A stretch of DNA of 64,000 bases, from assembly GCF_026651875.1 (NCBI RefSeq), contig NZ_CP104067.1:868001-932000 (forward strand), read 5' to 3'. Numbering within the stretch: the stretch's first letter is position 1; every line of letters starts with the position of its first letter. Made by a program: the position numbers and the translations under genes. Origin of the DNA: Alicyclobacillus fastidiosus (lineage in GTDB: Bacteria > Bacillota > Bacilli > Alicyclobacillales > Alicyclobacillaceae). Of the stretch, positions 9,852 to 18,178 are shown one piece after another. The notes under the pieces are model-generated. The model was given only the letters and a program-made list of their open reading frames with translations. It was not told the DNA's origin and did not search any database.

Positions 9852-10012
9852 ATGCATAAAGTGATGGAACCCAAAATTTTCTACTTCGGGACTCCCGTAG
9901 TCCTAATCAGTACCTTAACGAAGATGGTTCAGCTAATTTAGCTCCCATGTCCTCTGTATGGTGGTTAAATCAGCGGGCAGGAATGCGCAAGAAGGGCCCC
10001 AATCTTTATTGA
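9852..10012 (+). pseudogene. Relic of a flavin-reductase-like (DIM6/NTAB) gene
   Basis: GAAGGAG precedes an ATG whose frame reads MHKVMEPKIFYFGTPVVLIS then TL, and after a one-base loss near 9922 continues as NEDGSANLAPMSSVWWLNQ before an early stop. Both parts together are the N-terminus of flavin-reductase-domain proteins (FMN-binding split barrel, typically about 200 residues). The frameshift and the missing remainder mark it as dead. It lies just left of an IS element, which may have arrived during its decay. Confidence 0.7.
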
Positions 10013-10062
10013 AGGTAAACTAAAGTGAAAGTGCAGGTCGGATTTTAGATGCATACCCTTTC

Positions 10063-10086
10063 TTAATTCGGGTCTACTGAATGAAC
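10063..10086 (+). repeat. Left terminal inverted repeat of the IS
   Basis: Core GGGTCTACTGAATGAAC. The reverse complement of the right end has GGGTCTGATGAATGAAC at the same place. Confidence 0.75.
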
Positions 10087-10189
10087 CATAAACCCACGCT
10101 TGGCAAGGAATCAGCGTATGATTTGTCGAAGTAAAGTGTATCGATTTTGAGCGGAACAAGCGAAAAACCGTGCACTTGGAGGACCGGCA

Positions 10190-11676
10190 TTGTACGCGAA
10201 TCATCAGGACCAACAGATACTTCCCGGAAACTTCTTTCTCCCGTTTGGGGGACGACTTAGCGAGAACAACCGCTGGGTTCAACTTTCGTATCTCATCCCA
10301 TGGCGACGTGTAGAACAGGAGTACAGCAAGCACTTCAGCAAGGACGTTCGGGGCGGACGTGCGGTTTCGGTTCGGATGGCGCTTGGTGCCCTGATTATTC
10401 AGGAGCGGGAAGGTTTTTCAGACCGTCATTTGGTCCAGCACATCACGGAAAACCCGTACCTTCAATACTTCATTGGTCTCCCGGCGTATCAAGAAGAACC
10501 CCGTTTGACCCGTCTCTGCTCACCCATTTTCGCAAACGGTTGGGACCCGACGTCATCAACCAAGTGAATGAGTGGATCGTGCAAGCCGGACTGAAGGATG
10601 AGCAGAATGGCGACGATGACCAAAACAACAATGAACCCCCCAGGGAATCTGGACAGTCCGAAGTAAACAGTCAATCAAAAGCTGAGGTTCAGGAGCCTCA
10701 AACCCATCAAGGGAAGCTCATTCTGGACGCAACCTGTACACCGGCAGACATCGCGTATCCGACAGACCTGTCGCTGTTAAACAGAGCGCGGGAGAAGCTG
10801 GAAGACATCATTGATACGCTTCACGCGCCGCATAAGGGCGAAGTGAAGAAGCCCAGAGACCGACGTCGTCAAGCACGTCGTGACTACTTGAGGACCGCGA
10901 AGAACCGTAAGCCGAGTCGTGCTGAGATTCGCAAGGCTGTCGGTCGGCAATTGCGTTATGTGGCACGGAACTTGAAATTCATTGAACAACTCGTACATTG
11001 CACTCCCCTCATGGCACTCTCACGGCGACAATATCGTGACCTTTTGGTCATTGGTGAGCTATATCGGCAACAGCGAGAAATGTATCAGAGCCGTAGTCAT
11101 CGGGTGGACGATAGAATCGTAAGCATTGCACAACCCGACGTTCGACCGATTGTACGTGGAAAGGCAAAAGCAAATGTGGAGTTTGGTGCAAAGGTGTCAA
11201 TCAGTGTGGTTGAAGGATATACACTGATGGAGAGAACAAGTTGGGACAGCTTCAACGAGGGTTCGACGCTAATTGAGTCAGTGGAGCGGTACGTTGAGCG
11301 TTTCGGATATTATCCGGAGACCATCTTGGCGGACAAAATCTACAGGACACGTGAGAATCTTCAGTACTGCAAAGACCATGGAATCCGGATGAGTGGTCCG
11401 AAACTTGGACGACCACCAAAGCAAGTCGACCGTGAGCAAAAGAAAATGGAACAACAAGATATGGGCGAGCGCAACGCAGTGGAAGGAAAGTTTGGTGAAG
11501 GCAAGCGCATCTACGGGCTTGGCTTAATGCGAACGCGCCTTCGGCAGACAAGCGAGACGGTCATTGCCATCCAGTTACTGATTATGAATCTCGAAAAGAG
11601 GCTACGGCTTCTTTTTTTGCTCATACTCGGAGAACTTTTTGGAACAGATTTCGGCACGACCGTGGTCATTGCGTAG
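10190..11676 (+). pseudogene. IS transposase, frameshifted
   Basis: A TTG start with GGAGG seven bases upstream opens a frame with the N-terminal DUF772-type domain (RWVQLSYLIPWRRVEQEY, RMALGALIIQEREGFSDRHL). Near 10500, in GAACCCCG, the frame changes: the downstream frame continues with PFDPSLLTHFRKRLG and the DDE catalytic domain. The D, D and E positions appear as LDATCTPAD, ILADKIYRTRENL and AVEGKFGEGKRIYGLG. Restoring one base in the C-run would give a single protein of about 495 residues. No classical slippery heptamer is seen, so loss of function is likelier than programmed frameshifting. Confidence 0.8.
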
Positions 11677-11699
11677 TTCATTCATCAGACCCTAATTCA
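11676..11699 (-). repeat. Right terminal inverted repeat of the IS
   Basis: Core GTTCATTCATCAGACCC, overlapping the transposase stop codon; pairs with 10063-10086. Confidence 0.75.
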
Positions 11700-11752
11700 C
11701 CGGAATCATCATTTAGGCTTTATAATTCGATCGCTTACCGTAGTGACACCCA

Positions 11753-12310
11753 TTAAAAAAGATGTACTCCAACTGCAATGAGCAATATTCCAGAGACTAT
11801 CGTTGCGCTGTTCCCAAACCAATTGGCGAGATATTTTCTGCCGATGAAAGCTGGAACGATTAGAAATAAATAGCTAAAAAGACCGATGGAAAATGCAGTC
11901 TCATATACGTTGATATGGCTTACTCCTGTCCCAAATCCGGCGGTTAGATCTGTAATGGATTGTGCGATGGTGACCACGCCGAGTTCCCAGACACTGATTT
12001 TCTTGTCCAACTTCACTTCTTCCTTTTTCTCCTGTTTTCTTTGTATTAGTGCCTGGGCGATGATGAAGACACCCAGGCAAATCAAGATGGATCCGCCGAT
12101 AAAATTGGCTACAGAACCAATAAAAGATGAGACAATAACCCCCGAGATGCCACCGATCAAGGCGGCTAACAAGGATGTTGTCGCAATCACCAGTACAGAC
12201 CGCCAGGGAACATGAATTTTACGTGCCCCGTAGGAAAAACCAATCCCTATGTTATCTATATTGGAGGCAATCCCGATAACGATTACTATTACGAAAGATG
12301 AAATGTGCAA
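11753..12310 (-). CDS. YtaF/MntP-like membrane protein, copy 1
   Basis: A 185-residue polytopic membrane protein of the MntP/YtaF family (Mn2+ efflux-like fold, six helices in two half repeats). Both half-repeat motifs keep an intramembrane aspartate: SNIDNIGIGFSYG and SITDLTAGFGTG. A cytosolic Lys/Glu-rich loop separates the halves. I chose TTG at 12310, with a GAGAGGGGG site eight bases away, because its N-terminus aligns residue by residue with the neighbouring paralogue; the frame extends to an ATG at 12460 without ribosome site. YtaF proteins are linked to sporulation; substrate unproven. Confidence 0.8.
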   Translation of the reverse strand: MHISSFVIVIVIGIASNIDNIGIGFSYGARKIHVPWRSVLVIATTSLLAALIGGISGVIVSSFIGSVANFIGGSILICLGVFIIAQALIQRKQEKKEEVKLDKKISVWELGVVTIAQSITDLTAGFGTGVSHINVYETAFSIGLFSYLFLIVPAFIGRKYLANWFGNSATIVSGILLIAVGVHLF

Positions 12311-12466
12311 AGGAAGCGCCCCCTCTCTCTCGGATTCTAACCGTGGAATGCATGTAAACCGATCACCAAACCCCAAATAATACAAATTAACCGGAACGAT
12401 AAACATCAGCCATGGGGGTTTCTTTTCACCTATATGATCGCCACCATTGTCCACGTACATCTTGTT

Positions 12467-13039
12467 TTACGCTATAACTTGGTGAACTCCGACTAGGATC
12501 AGCAAGAGTCCGGCGAAAAACGAAGAGTAGTTCCCCAGTAACTTTGCGAGGACACCGATACCTACTACGTCTCCGATCCAGATCATGATGTATCCCCAGA
12601 TGGCAATACTGGTCGAAGTTATCCATATTGTGGACGCTTCAGATACGGTTGCCCCAAATCCGACTGCCACATTCGTAAATGACAGTGCGAAGCCCAGAAC
12701 GATTCCTTGTTTCCATCCGGGGCTTTTAATTTGGATTTGTTCGTGCTGGCGGGAAATCCGTGGATGTAGGTACTTGGAATACCAGAAAAATAATCCGATG
12801 CACACGAGAACAATGCACGCTGCCCATCGAGCTTGAATAACTGTAATGTAGTGTGAGATGACTTCGCCCATGTAGGCACCCAAAAGCGCCGTACCAAACC
12901 CAATGGCATTGATGATTGCATTCACCCAATGGGGGAATCGGATTTTTTCACTCCCGTAAGCGATACCCGTGCCACAGTTGTCAAAATTCGAGCCAATTCC
13001 AATCAAGTTTGCCGTCAAGAACGCACTTAACCAGCTCAT
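12467..13039 (-). CDS. YtaF/MntP-like membrane protein, copy 2
   Basis: A 190-residue paralogue of the gene downstream, starting MSWLSAFLTANLIGIGS. The first half motif keeps its aspartate (SNFDNCGTGIAYG); in the second half the aspartate is replaced by asparagine (SFTNVAVGFGATV). The pair is tandem on the same strand and may work as a heteromer in which only some subunits carry both acidic residues. GGAGG lies ten bases before the ATG, inside a 10-base sequence that is repeated exactly in the structured leader upstream. Family sure, substrate unknown; a metal ion is likely. Confidence 0.8.
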   Translation of the reverse strand: MSWLSAFLTANLIGIGSNFDNCGTGIAYGSEKIRFPHWVNAIINAIGFGTALLGAYMGEVISHYITVIQARWAACIVLVCIGLFFWYSKYLHPRISRQHEQIQIKSPGWKQGIVLGFALSFTNVAVGFGATVSEASTIWITSTSIAIWGYIMIWIGDVVGIGVLAKLLGNYSSFFAGLLLILVGVHQVIA

Positions 13040-13220
13040 TTTCCCATCGCCTCCGCCGAATGATTTGGACGGAGTTAAGGGAACCACTGGTTAGATATTG
13101 TGATACTCTAAACTGTCTCCCTACGCCTCCGCCTTTCGGTCACTGTCAGGGTATGGGGGCGGGCGGTCTTTCGAATGGGACAAATCTACCAGGCAAAGAG
13201 CCTGTTTAGAGTTAAGTCAA
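13040..13220 (-). promoter_or_regulatory. Structured leader of the ytaF pair, riboswitch-like
   Basis: On the minus-strand transcript a 9-bp closing stem (13204-13212 with 13105-13113) encloses a hairpin (13191-13203), a bulged helix (13177-13182 with 13114-13121) and a GC helix of CGCCCGCC (13158-13165) with GGCGGAGGCG (13124-13133). That same 10-mer recurs exactly at 13048-13057, where it is the ribosome binding site. Two exclusive foldings, one hiding the site, are therefore possible. It matches no riboswitch class I could recall. A small MITE-like insertion is the main alternative. Confidence 0.5.
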
Positions 13221-13234
13221 CTGAAGCACGAACA

Positions 13235-13444
13235 CTACCAATTGGCTGAACGAATATCACCTTCTGGATCTTTTAGTTGGATTTGAACGCCGCTGGTGAT
13301 GTCTGGCCACATCGCCAACCGAAGATGGGTTCCGTCGAGCGCCAAGAAGCAGACTGGGCAAGAGTGCACCGTCCACGCTCCCTTTACAGGAGACTCTACG
13401 ACGATCTCCGCTCGTGTCGAGTCACATCGTGGGCATGTCGTCAT
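13235..13444 (-). pseudogene. bsdD-like (hydroxyarylic acid decarboxylase subunit D), frameshifted
   Basis: The first 37 residues match the small zinc-ribbon-like subunit of non-oxidative hydroxyarylic acid decarboxylases (BsdD/YclD): TTCPRCDS, ESPVKGAWTVHSCPVCF. The family then continues with a conserved W-R-S-x-E-P; here WRSTEP and a later PAAFK are found in another frame from about 13340 on. One lost base therefore explains the unrelated C-terminus. No B or C subunit is nearby. AAGGAG lies ten bases before the ATG. It faces away from a BenE-type carrier gene, hinting at an old aromatic-acid module. Confidence 0.7.
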
Positions 13445-13685
13445 GAAACACACACTCCTTTATCGATTTCGTAGCTGTCTATGTCAGCCCAGGAGACGGA
13501 GACCAAGGCGCGACCACGCCTATCCACATGGCCGACTTGGTCCAGCGCCCGCTGAGACGGCTGGAAGCCCACGAGACTTGAAAATATCAGGAAAATTTCC
13601 TCGAAATCGGTTACACGAGTTGAAACCTCCCAGCTCTCTGATAAGATTATATTTCGGCATTCGAAATAACTGTGGTTTTGGGGGG

Positions 13686-14972
13686 ATGGTTTTGCTTGCA
13701 GGCACGATTCGGGAATTTCCCAAGCACGTTTCGTTAGGCAGTTTGTCGAGTGGGCTTATCGCCTGGTTGTTCGGCGTCACAGGTCCGCTTCTTATCGTTT
13801 TACAGGCGGCTACAGAAGGGCATCTGTCCGCATCAGAAGTGACTTCTTGGATTTTTGGTATCTATGTGATTCCAGGTCTCATGACGCTGCTTCAGGCGTT
13901 CGTATTTCAGCAACCGATTGGGTATGCGTTTTCGATTCCGGGTGCCGTGTTGATTGGCGCCACACTCGTTCATCACTCCTACGCGCAGGTGATTGGCGCC
14001 TATATCGTGGCGGGTCTCATCATCCTATTATTGGGGCTTTCCGGCGTGGTGGAGCGCGTGATGCGGGTGTTGCCGATGCCCGTGATGATGGGCATGGTCT
14101 CGGGTGTTCTGCTGCCGTTTGGCGTGGGCCTATTCAAGGCCGTGGTTGCCAATCCGATGCTCAATGGCATACCGCTCGTGGTCTTTTTGTTATTGTCGTT
14201 CGCTCCGGGCATTGCCAAGAAGTTTCCACCGATTCTAGGTGCGGTGATAGCGACTGGCGTCGTGCTCGCCTTGGCGCATGAAGTGCATACTCAGGGCGTA
14301 TCGTTTGGCGTCGCAGCACCCCACCTGTACAAGCCGGCGTGGAGTGTGTCCACGATGGGCCAACTGGTGCTTCCATTGGTACTCACGGTTGTCGCCATTC
14401 AGAATGCACAAGGGATTGCGGTGTTGAAGAGCGAGGATTATACGCCTCCTATCAACTCGATGACCCGCTGGAGTGGAATTGGATCCGTCCTCAATGCGTT
14501 CCTTGGCGCACACACCACCTGTATTGCAGGGCCGATGACGGCATTACTCGCGGGGAGCGAGTCTGGGCGAAAGGAAGCGAAGTACACCGCAGCGGTGACG
14601 CTCGGCGTTCTGTCCGTCTTGTTCGGTCTGTTTGCGCCCTTGGCGGCGTCCATTCCGCACATGATACCGACGTCCACGATTCAGATGTTGGGCGGTATCG
14701 CGATGATTTCCGTCCTGACGGATTCTTTACACATGAGCTTCGTCGCGACGTTTAAAAAGAGTGCGTTGTTTTCCTTCCTCATCACTGTATCCGGTGTGAC
14801 GATTGCACGTATCGGAGCCCCGTTCTGGGGGTTAGTAGGTGGGACTTGCGTTTCGTTCTTACTCGAAAAGGGCGACTACAAGAAAGTCACGAACCGAGAG
14901 CTCGAGCATCCTCCGGGCGATTTACCAGAGCCCGATAGCGGGGAGAGGGCCTTCGAAACGAACTTGAATTAG
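13686..14972 (+). CDS. BenE-family transporter (aromatic acid:H+ symporter-like)
   Basis: A 428-residue membrane protein with about 12 hydrophobic segments. It follows the BenE pattern: GVTGPLLIVLQAA, FSIPGAVLIGATL, VLTVVAIQNAQGIAVL, GAHTTCIAGPMTALLAG. BenE proteins import benzoate or similar aromatic acids with protons. The bsdD relic upstream fits an aromatic-acid role. The start is uncertain: ATG 13686 follows GGGGGG directly, while TTG 13692 would have better spacing; the frame is open further upstream but that part looks non-coding. Substrate inferred. Confidence 0.78.
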   Translation: MVLLAGTIREFPKHVSLGSLSSGLIAWLFGVTGPLLIVLQAATEGHLSASEVTSWIFGIYVIPGLMTLLQAFVFQQPIGYAFSIPGAVLIGATLVHHSYAQVIGAYIVAGLIILLLGLSGVVERVMRVLPMPVMMGMVSGVLLPFGVGLFKAVVANPMLNGIPLVVFLLLSFAPGIAKKFPPILGAVIATGVVLALAHEVHTQGVSFGVAAPHLYKPAWSVSTMGQLVLPLVLTVVAIQNAQGIAVLKSEDYTPPINSMTRWSGIGSVLNAFLGAHTTCIAGPMTALLAGSESGRKEAKYTAAVTLGVLSVLFGLFAPLAASIPHMIPTSTIQMLGGIAMISVLTDSLHMSFVATFKKSALFSFLITVSGVTIARIGAPFWGLVGGTCVSFLLEKGDYKKVTNRELEHPPGDLPEPDSGERAFETNLN

Positions 14973-14975
14973 ACA

Positions 14976-15023
14976 ACGGCCATGCTTCCGTCATCTACGA
15001 TGCGGAGGAGTGGCCGTTTTTTT
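14976..15023 (+). terminator. Rho-independent terminator after the benE-like gene
   Basis: ACGGCCA and TGGCCGT close a hairpin that contains an inner TTCCG/CGGAG pairing; seven T residues follow. Confidence 0.8.
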
Positions 15024-15239
15024 GCGGCGAACAGGCATTCAAAGTCAGTATTGAATTTCCGCTGCTGGCAGAATATTATGCACTTAACGGAATGATCATC
15101 TCAATTTGTGGGCCGATATCAGGCCAAACCGCACCCGGAGACCATCGCGGATGGAATCAGTGGAACTCGCACGTCGACAAGCCTTCGTATGACCGAGCTT
15201 CGTCGCGGCGGTTGAACATTTTGAATCGGGGGAGCGGTG

Positions 15240-16592
15240 ATGAAGAGAATCTTCTCTTGGTTAGTCAATATGTGGATGCGCGGGCCAATCACGCTCGTGT
15301 CAGGGTATGTTCTATTCGGCCTGCTATGGCTGTGTTTAACGAATCTGATTGTGAACCACATGTTCGGACAAGTCTGGCCCGACACGGTCGTGGCGTTGCG
15401 CTTTTTGTCGTTTTTGATGGTCACTGGGTTTCTATCGTTTATTTTCCTCGTAAAATTCAATCCCGTCGTCCGCAATTTGCGCATCGCGGCGGACAAGGCT
15501 CTGAAGGATTCGCAGGAGATATTTGAATGCGTCTTTCACTATACCACCGATGCCATCGTGGTGTTTGACTTAGATATGACTGTCCTGAAGTTCAATCCGA
15601 CGTTCGAAAAGATGTATGGCTATACCTTCGAGGAACTGGGCGGGTCGATTCTCCCCGTCATTCCGGAGGACGATATCGCTCCAACCCGCCACTACTTTGA
15701 ACGGGTCAAATCAGGCCTCGCCCCGTTTCAGGAGTTTACAGGCACGCGAATTTGCAAGGACGGGAGCACGCTCGAGGTGATGATCAGATTCTCGCCGTTA
15801 AAGGACGCCAGCGGCGACATCGTAGGCGTGTCGAGCATCGTGAAGGACATCACCGAGATCGTCAAGACTCAGGATTTGTTGATCAACTCCGAAAAGTTAC
15901 TCGCAGTGGGGGAATTGGCTGCGGGTGTCGCGCACGAAATCAGAAACCCGCTCACGTCGATCGCGGGTTTTGTACATATCCTCCCTAGCGCACCTCTTGA
16001 AAAACAGTCTCTCTATGCGCAGTTTATCAAGGGCGAGATCGAGCGGATAGATCGGATCGTCAGCGAACTCCTGACCCTGTCGAAGCCGAGGGTCATGAAA
16101 TATGCACCTGCCAGATTGGACGCGGTGCTGGTGGAGGTCATTTACCTCCTGGAAGCGCAGGCACACTTGAATACCGTACAACTGGTCCCTCAGTTCGACG
16201 CGAGCGCGTCCGAGGTGATGTGTGATGAGAATCAGTTGAAGCAGGTCTTTATCAACGTGATGAAGAATGCGATAGAGGCGATGCCAAATGGGGGGGGCCT
16301 GACGATAGGGCTGCGTCCCACCGACGGAGCCGTTGAAGTGTCCTTTCGAGATACGGGGCAAGGCATTGCGGAAGACCAGTTGAAGCGCATCGGTTCACCG
16401 TTCTTCACGACAAAGGAGACGGGAACGGGCCTTGGATTGTTGGCGAGTAAACGCATTCTCGAGAATCATCAGGGCTTTATGGAGATCACCAGCCAACCAG
16501 GTGAGGGAACGACCGTGACCATCACCATACCGCTGCGCCTCTCGACGATAGACCAGAGGGTATGTAGTGCGTCGGCGACAAATATCAATTAG
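15240..16592 (+). CDS. Membrane PAS-domain sensor histidine kinase
   Basis: A 450-residue kinase: two N-terminal membrane helices (about residues 14-38 and 48-70), a PAS domain (about 92-210, TDAIVVFDLDMTVLKFNPTF), HisKA with HEIRNPLTSIAGF and a HATPase_c domain (NAIEAMPNGGG, DTGQGI, TGTGLGLLASKRI). The architecture is that of Bacillales sporulation/biofilm kinases such as KinA-E that phosphorylate Spo0F, and no response regulator is adjacent. GGGGGAG lies five bases before the ATG; a GTG codon directly in front is an alternative start. The signal is unknown. Confidence 0.9.
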   Translation: MKRIFSWLVNMWMRGPITLVSGYVLFGLLWLCLTNLIVNHMFGQVWPDTVVALRFLSFLMVTGFLSFIFLVKFNPVVRNLRIAADKALKDSQEIFECVFHYTTDAIVVFDLDMTVLKFNPTFEKMYGYTFEELGGSILPVIPEDDIAPTRHYFERVKSGLAPFQEFTGTRICKDGSTLEVMIRFSPLKDASGDIVGVSSIVKDITEIVKTQDLLINSEKLLAVGELAAGVAHEIRNPLTSIAGFVHILPSAPLEKQSLYAQFIKGEIERIDRIVSELLTLSKPRVMKYAPARLDAVLVEVIYLLEAQAHLNTVQLVPQFDASASEVMCDENQLKQVFINVMKNAIEAMPNGGGLTIGLRPTDGAVEVSFRDTGQGIAEDQLKRIGSPFFTTKETGTGLGLLASKRILENHQGFMEITSQPGEGTTVTITIPLRLSTIDQRVCSASATNIN

Positions 16593-16715
16593 AATATTTT
16601 GAATTGCACATTTGTGATAACATTTCTCGTAGATTCCGTCATAGATTGATTCGTGGTAACTCACCATCTGTACCATTCTCTACTTTAAATCGGACTTGGA
16701 ATGAGGGTGATGTAC

Positions 16716-17165
16716 ATGAAGATCAGTGGCACGAAGACCGTCCAATTGACAATGGATCAGACCTATCAGTTACTTACAGACCCCGCAGTATTGACTCGCG
16801 CGATTCCAGGTGTCAAACAGCTCAAGGAAATTTCAAAGCATCACTACGAAGCGGATTTAGAGATGGGCGTTGCGGGTATCAAGGGCCGCTACAAAGGGGA
16901 TGTCAGGATGACAAACGTCATCGAGGGCCAATCGTTTCGCTTGGTGATCACGGGCGAAGGGCCGATGGGATTCCTGGAGGCAGACGTTTTCATTTCGTTG
17001 CAGGTGCAATCGCCAGGTACGCTCATCTCGTACGACGGGGATGCCACCGTCGGAGGTACGGTCGCCGGAGTCGGTCAACGCGTGCTGTCTGGCGTGGCAA
17101 AACTCCTGATCGGGCAGTTCTTCAATGGCATCGTGAAAGAGTCTGCCAGTGTGCGCTTCTCATGA
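16716..17165 (+). CDS. coxG: CoxG-like SRPBCC protein
   Basis: A 149-residue START/Bet v1-like protein (MKISGTKTVQL, DPAVLTRAIPGVKQLKEI, GPMGFLEADVFISLQ). CoxG proteins accompany molybdenum hydroxylases of the CO dehydrogenase family and help anchor or mature the enzyme at the membrane. This is the first gene of the operon. I chose the ATG with GAGGGTG six bases upstream; the stop overlaps the next start (ATGA). Confidence 0.85.
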   Translation: MKISGTKTVQLTMDQTYQLLTDPAVLTRAIPGVKQLKEISKHHYEADLEMGVAGIKGRYKGDVRMTNVIEGQSFRLVITGEGPMGFLEADVFISLQVQSPGTLISYDGDATVGGTVAGVGQRVLSGVAKLLIGQFFNGIVKESASVRFS

Positions 17166-18025
17166 AAGAAGCTCACGGATTGGCCCACGTGGGGCGCTTG
17201 GATTGGCCTCAGGTATTAAAGCAGCAAAGCTATATCGCCTCGCCGGGGCTTCTCTCGATGCTGGAGTTGGCTGTCGCGATGAACCGTCCTCTGCTTCTCG
17301 AGGGGCCGGCTGGTTCCGGCAAGACGTCACTTGCGGGCGCAGTGGCCAGCGTCCTCCATCGCGACTTTGTTCGCCTGCAGTGCTTTGAGGGCATGGACGC
17401 CACGCACGCACTGTACGAATGGAACTATCACAAACAGTTTACCGCACTCTCCCGCACCTCCACCGAGGACGTATTCTCTGAGAACTATTTACTTTCACGA
17501 CCTTTACTCCAGGCATTACGAGCCGAGCGCGGCGCCGTGTTGCTCATCGATGAGGTAGACCGCGCCGATGAGGCGATGGAAGCGCTACTACTCGAATATC
17601 TCGGGGAGTGGCAAATCACCATCCCTGAGTGGAAGACAGTGACTGCATTGATTCGCCCAATCACCATTCTCACCTCGAACCGCACGCGCCCGCTCAGCGA
17701 CGCGCTGCGGCGCCGCTGCCTCTATGTCCACCTGCCCTACCCAGACGTCGCGCAGGAACTGGAAGTGGTTCACACGCACGTCGAGTCAATCGCGCCCGAC
17801 GCTGCCAGGCGGATTGTAGAAGCCGTTCACGAGCTGCGAACGTGGCCGCTGTTGAAAGTCCCGGGCGTTGCGGAGACGCTCGATTGGTGTCGGGCGTGGT
17901 GCCTCACAGGCGGAGTGTGGGAGCGCTCTTGGGTGGAGGCGACGCTTGGCTGCGTGGTGAAGGACGAACTCGACCTCCAATTGGTGACACAGCGCCTGGA
18001 CGAGTTTTTGGCGGGATTCACCTGA
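17162..18025 (+). CDS. MoxR-family AAA+ ATPase (CoxD-like)
   Basis: A 287-residue AAA+ ATPase with Walker A (LEGPAGSGKTSLAG near 45), Walker B (VLLIDEVDRADEAME near 120) and sensor region ILTSNRTRPLSDALRRRC. MoxR/CoxD ATPases work with VWA-domain partners to insert the metal centre and sulfur ligand into molybdenum hydroxylases. The partner is the next gene. Its ATG overlaps the coxG stop, showing translational coupling. Confidence 0.9.
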   Translation: MKEAHGLAHVGRLDWPQVLKQQSYIASPGLLSMLELAVAMNRPLLLEGPAGSGKTSLAGAVASVLHRDFVRLQCFEGMDATHALYEWNYHKQFTALSRTSTEDVFSENYLLSRPLLQALRAERGAVLLIDEVDRADEAMEALLLEYLGEWQITIPEWKTVTALIRPITILTSNRTRPLSDALRRRCLYVHLPYPDVAQELEVVHTHVESIAPDAARRIVEAVHELRTWPLLKVPGVAETLDWCRAWCLTGGVWERSWVEATLGCVVKDELDLQLVTQRLDEFLAGFT

Positions 18026-18178
18026 AACGCCACCGTCCCTTCAAAGGAGCAAGCCTATCCTCCAAGCGGTGGCCGTTTTAAGGATAGGGAATCGGAGCAG
18101 CTAGGCGTCGCCCAGGCGAGCCGTCGCAAAGGGGATAGCCTGGCGCAGCAACTGCCGGCGTCACTGCCGCCATGGACG

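Larger units (their letters stand above)
10063..11699 (+). mobile_element. Insertion sequence of IS5/IS4-like DDE type, about 1.64 kb
   Basis: The element is bounded by imperfect 24-bp inverted repeats (left 10063-10086, right 11676-11699, 20 of 24 positions matching) and holds one transposase gene interrupted by a frameshift. I could not identify a clear target duplication, so the outer limits are good to a few bases only. Confidence 0.75.
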
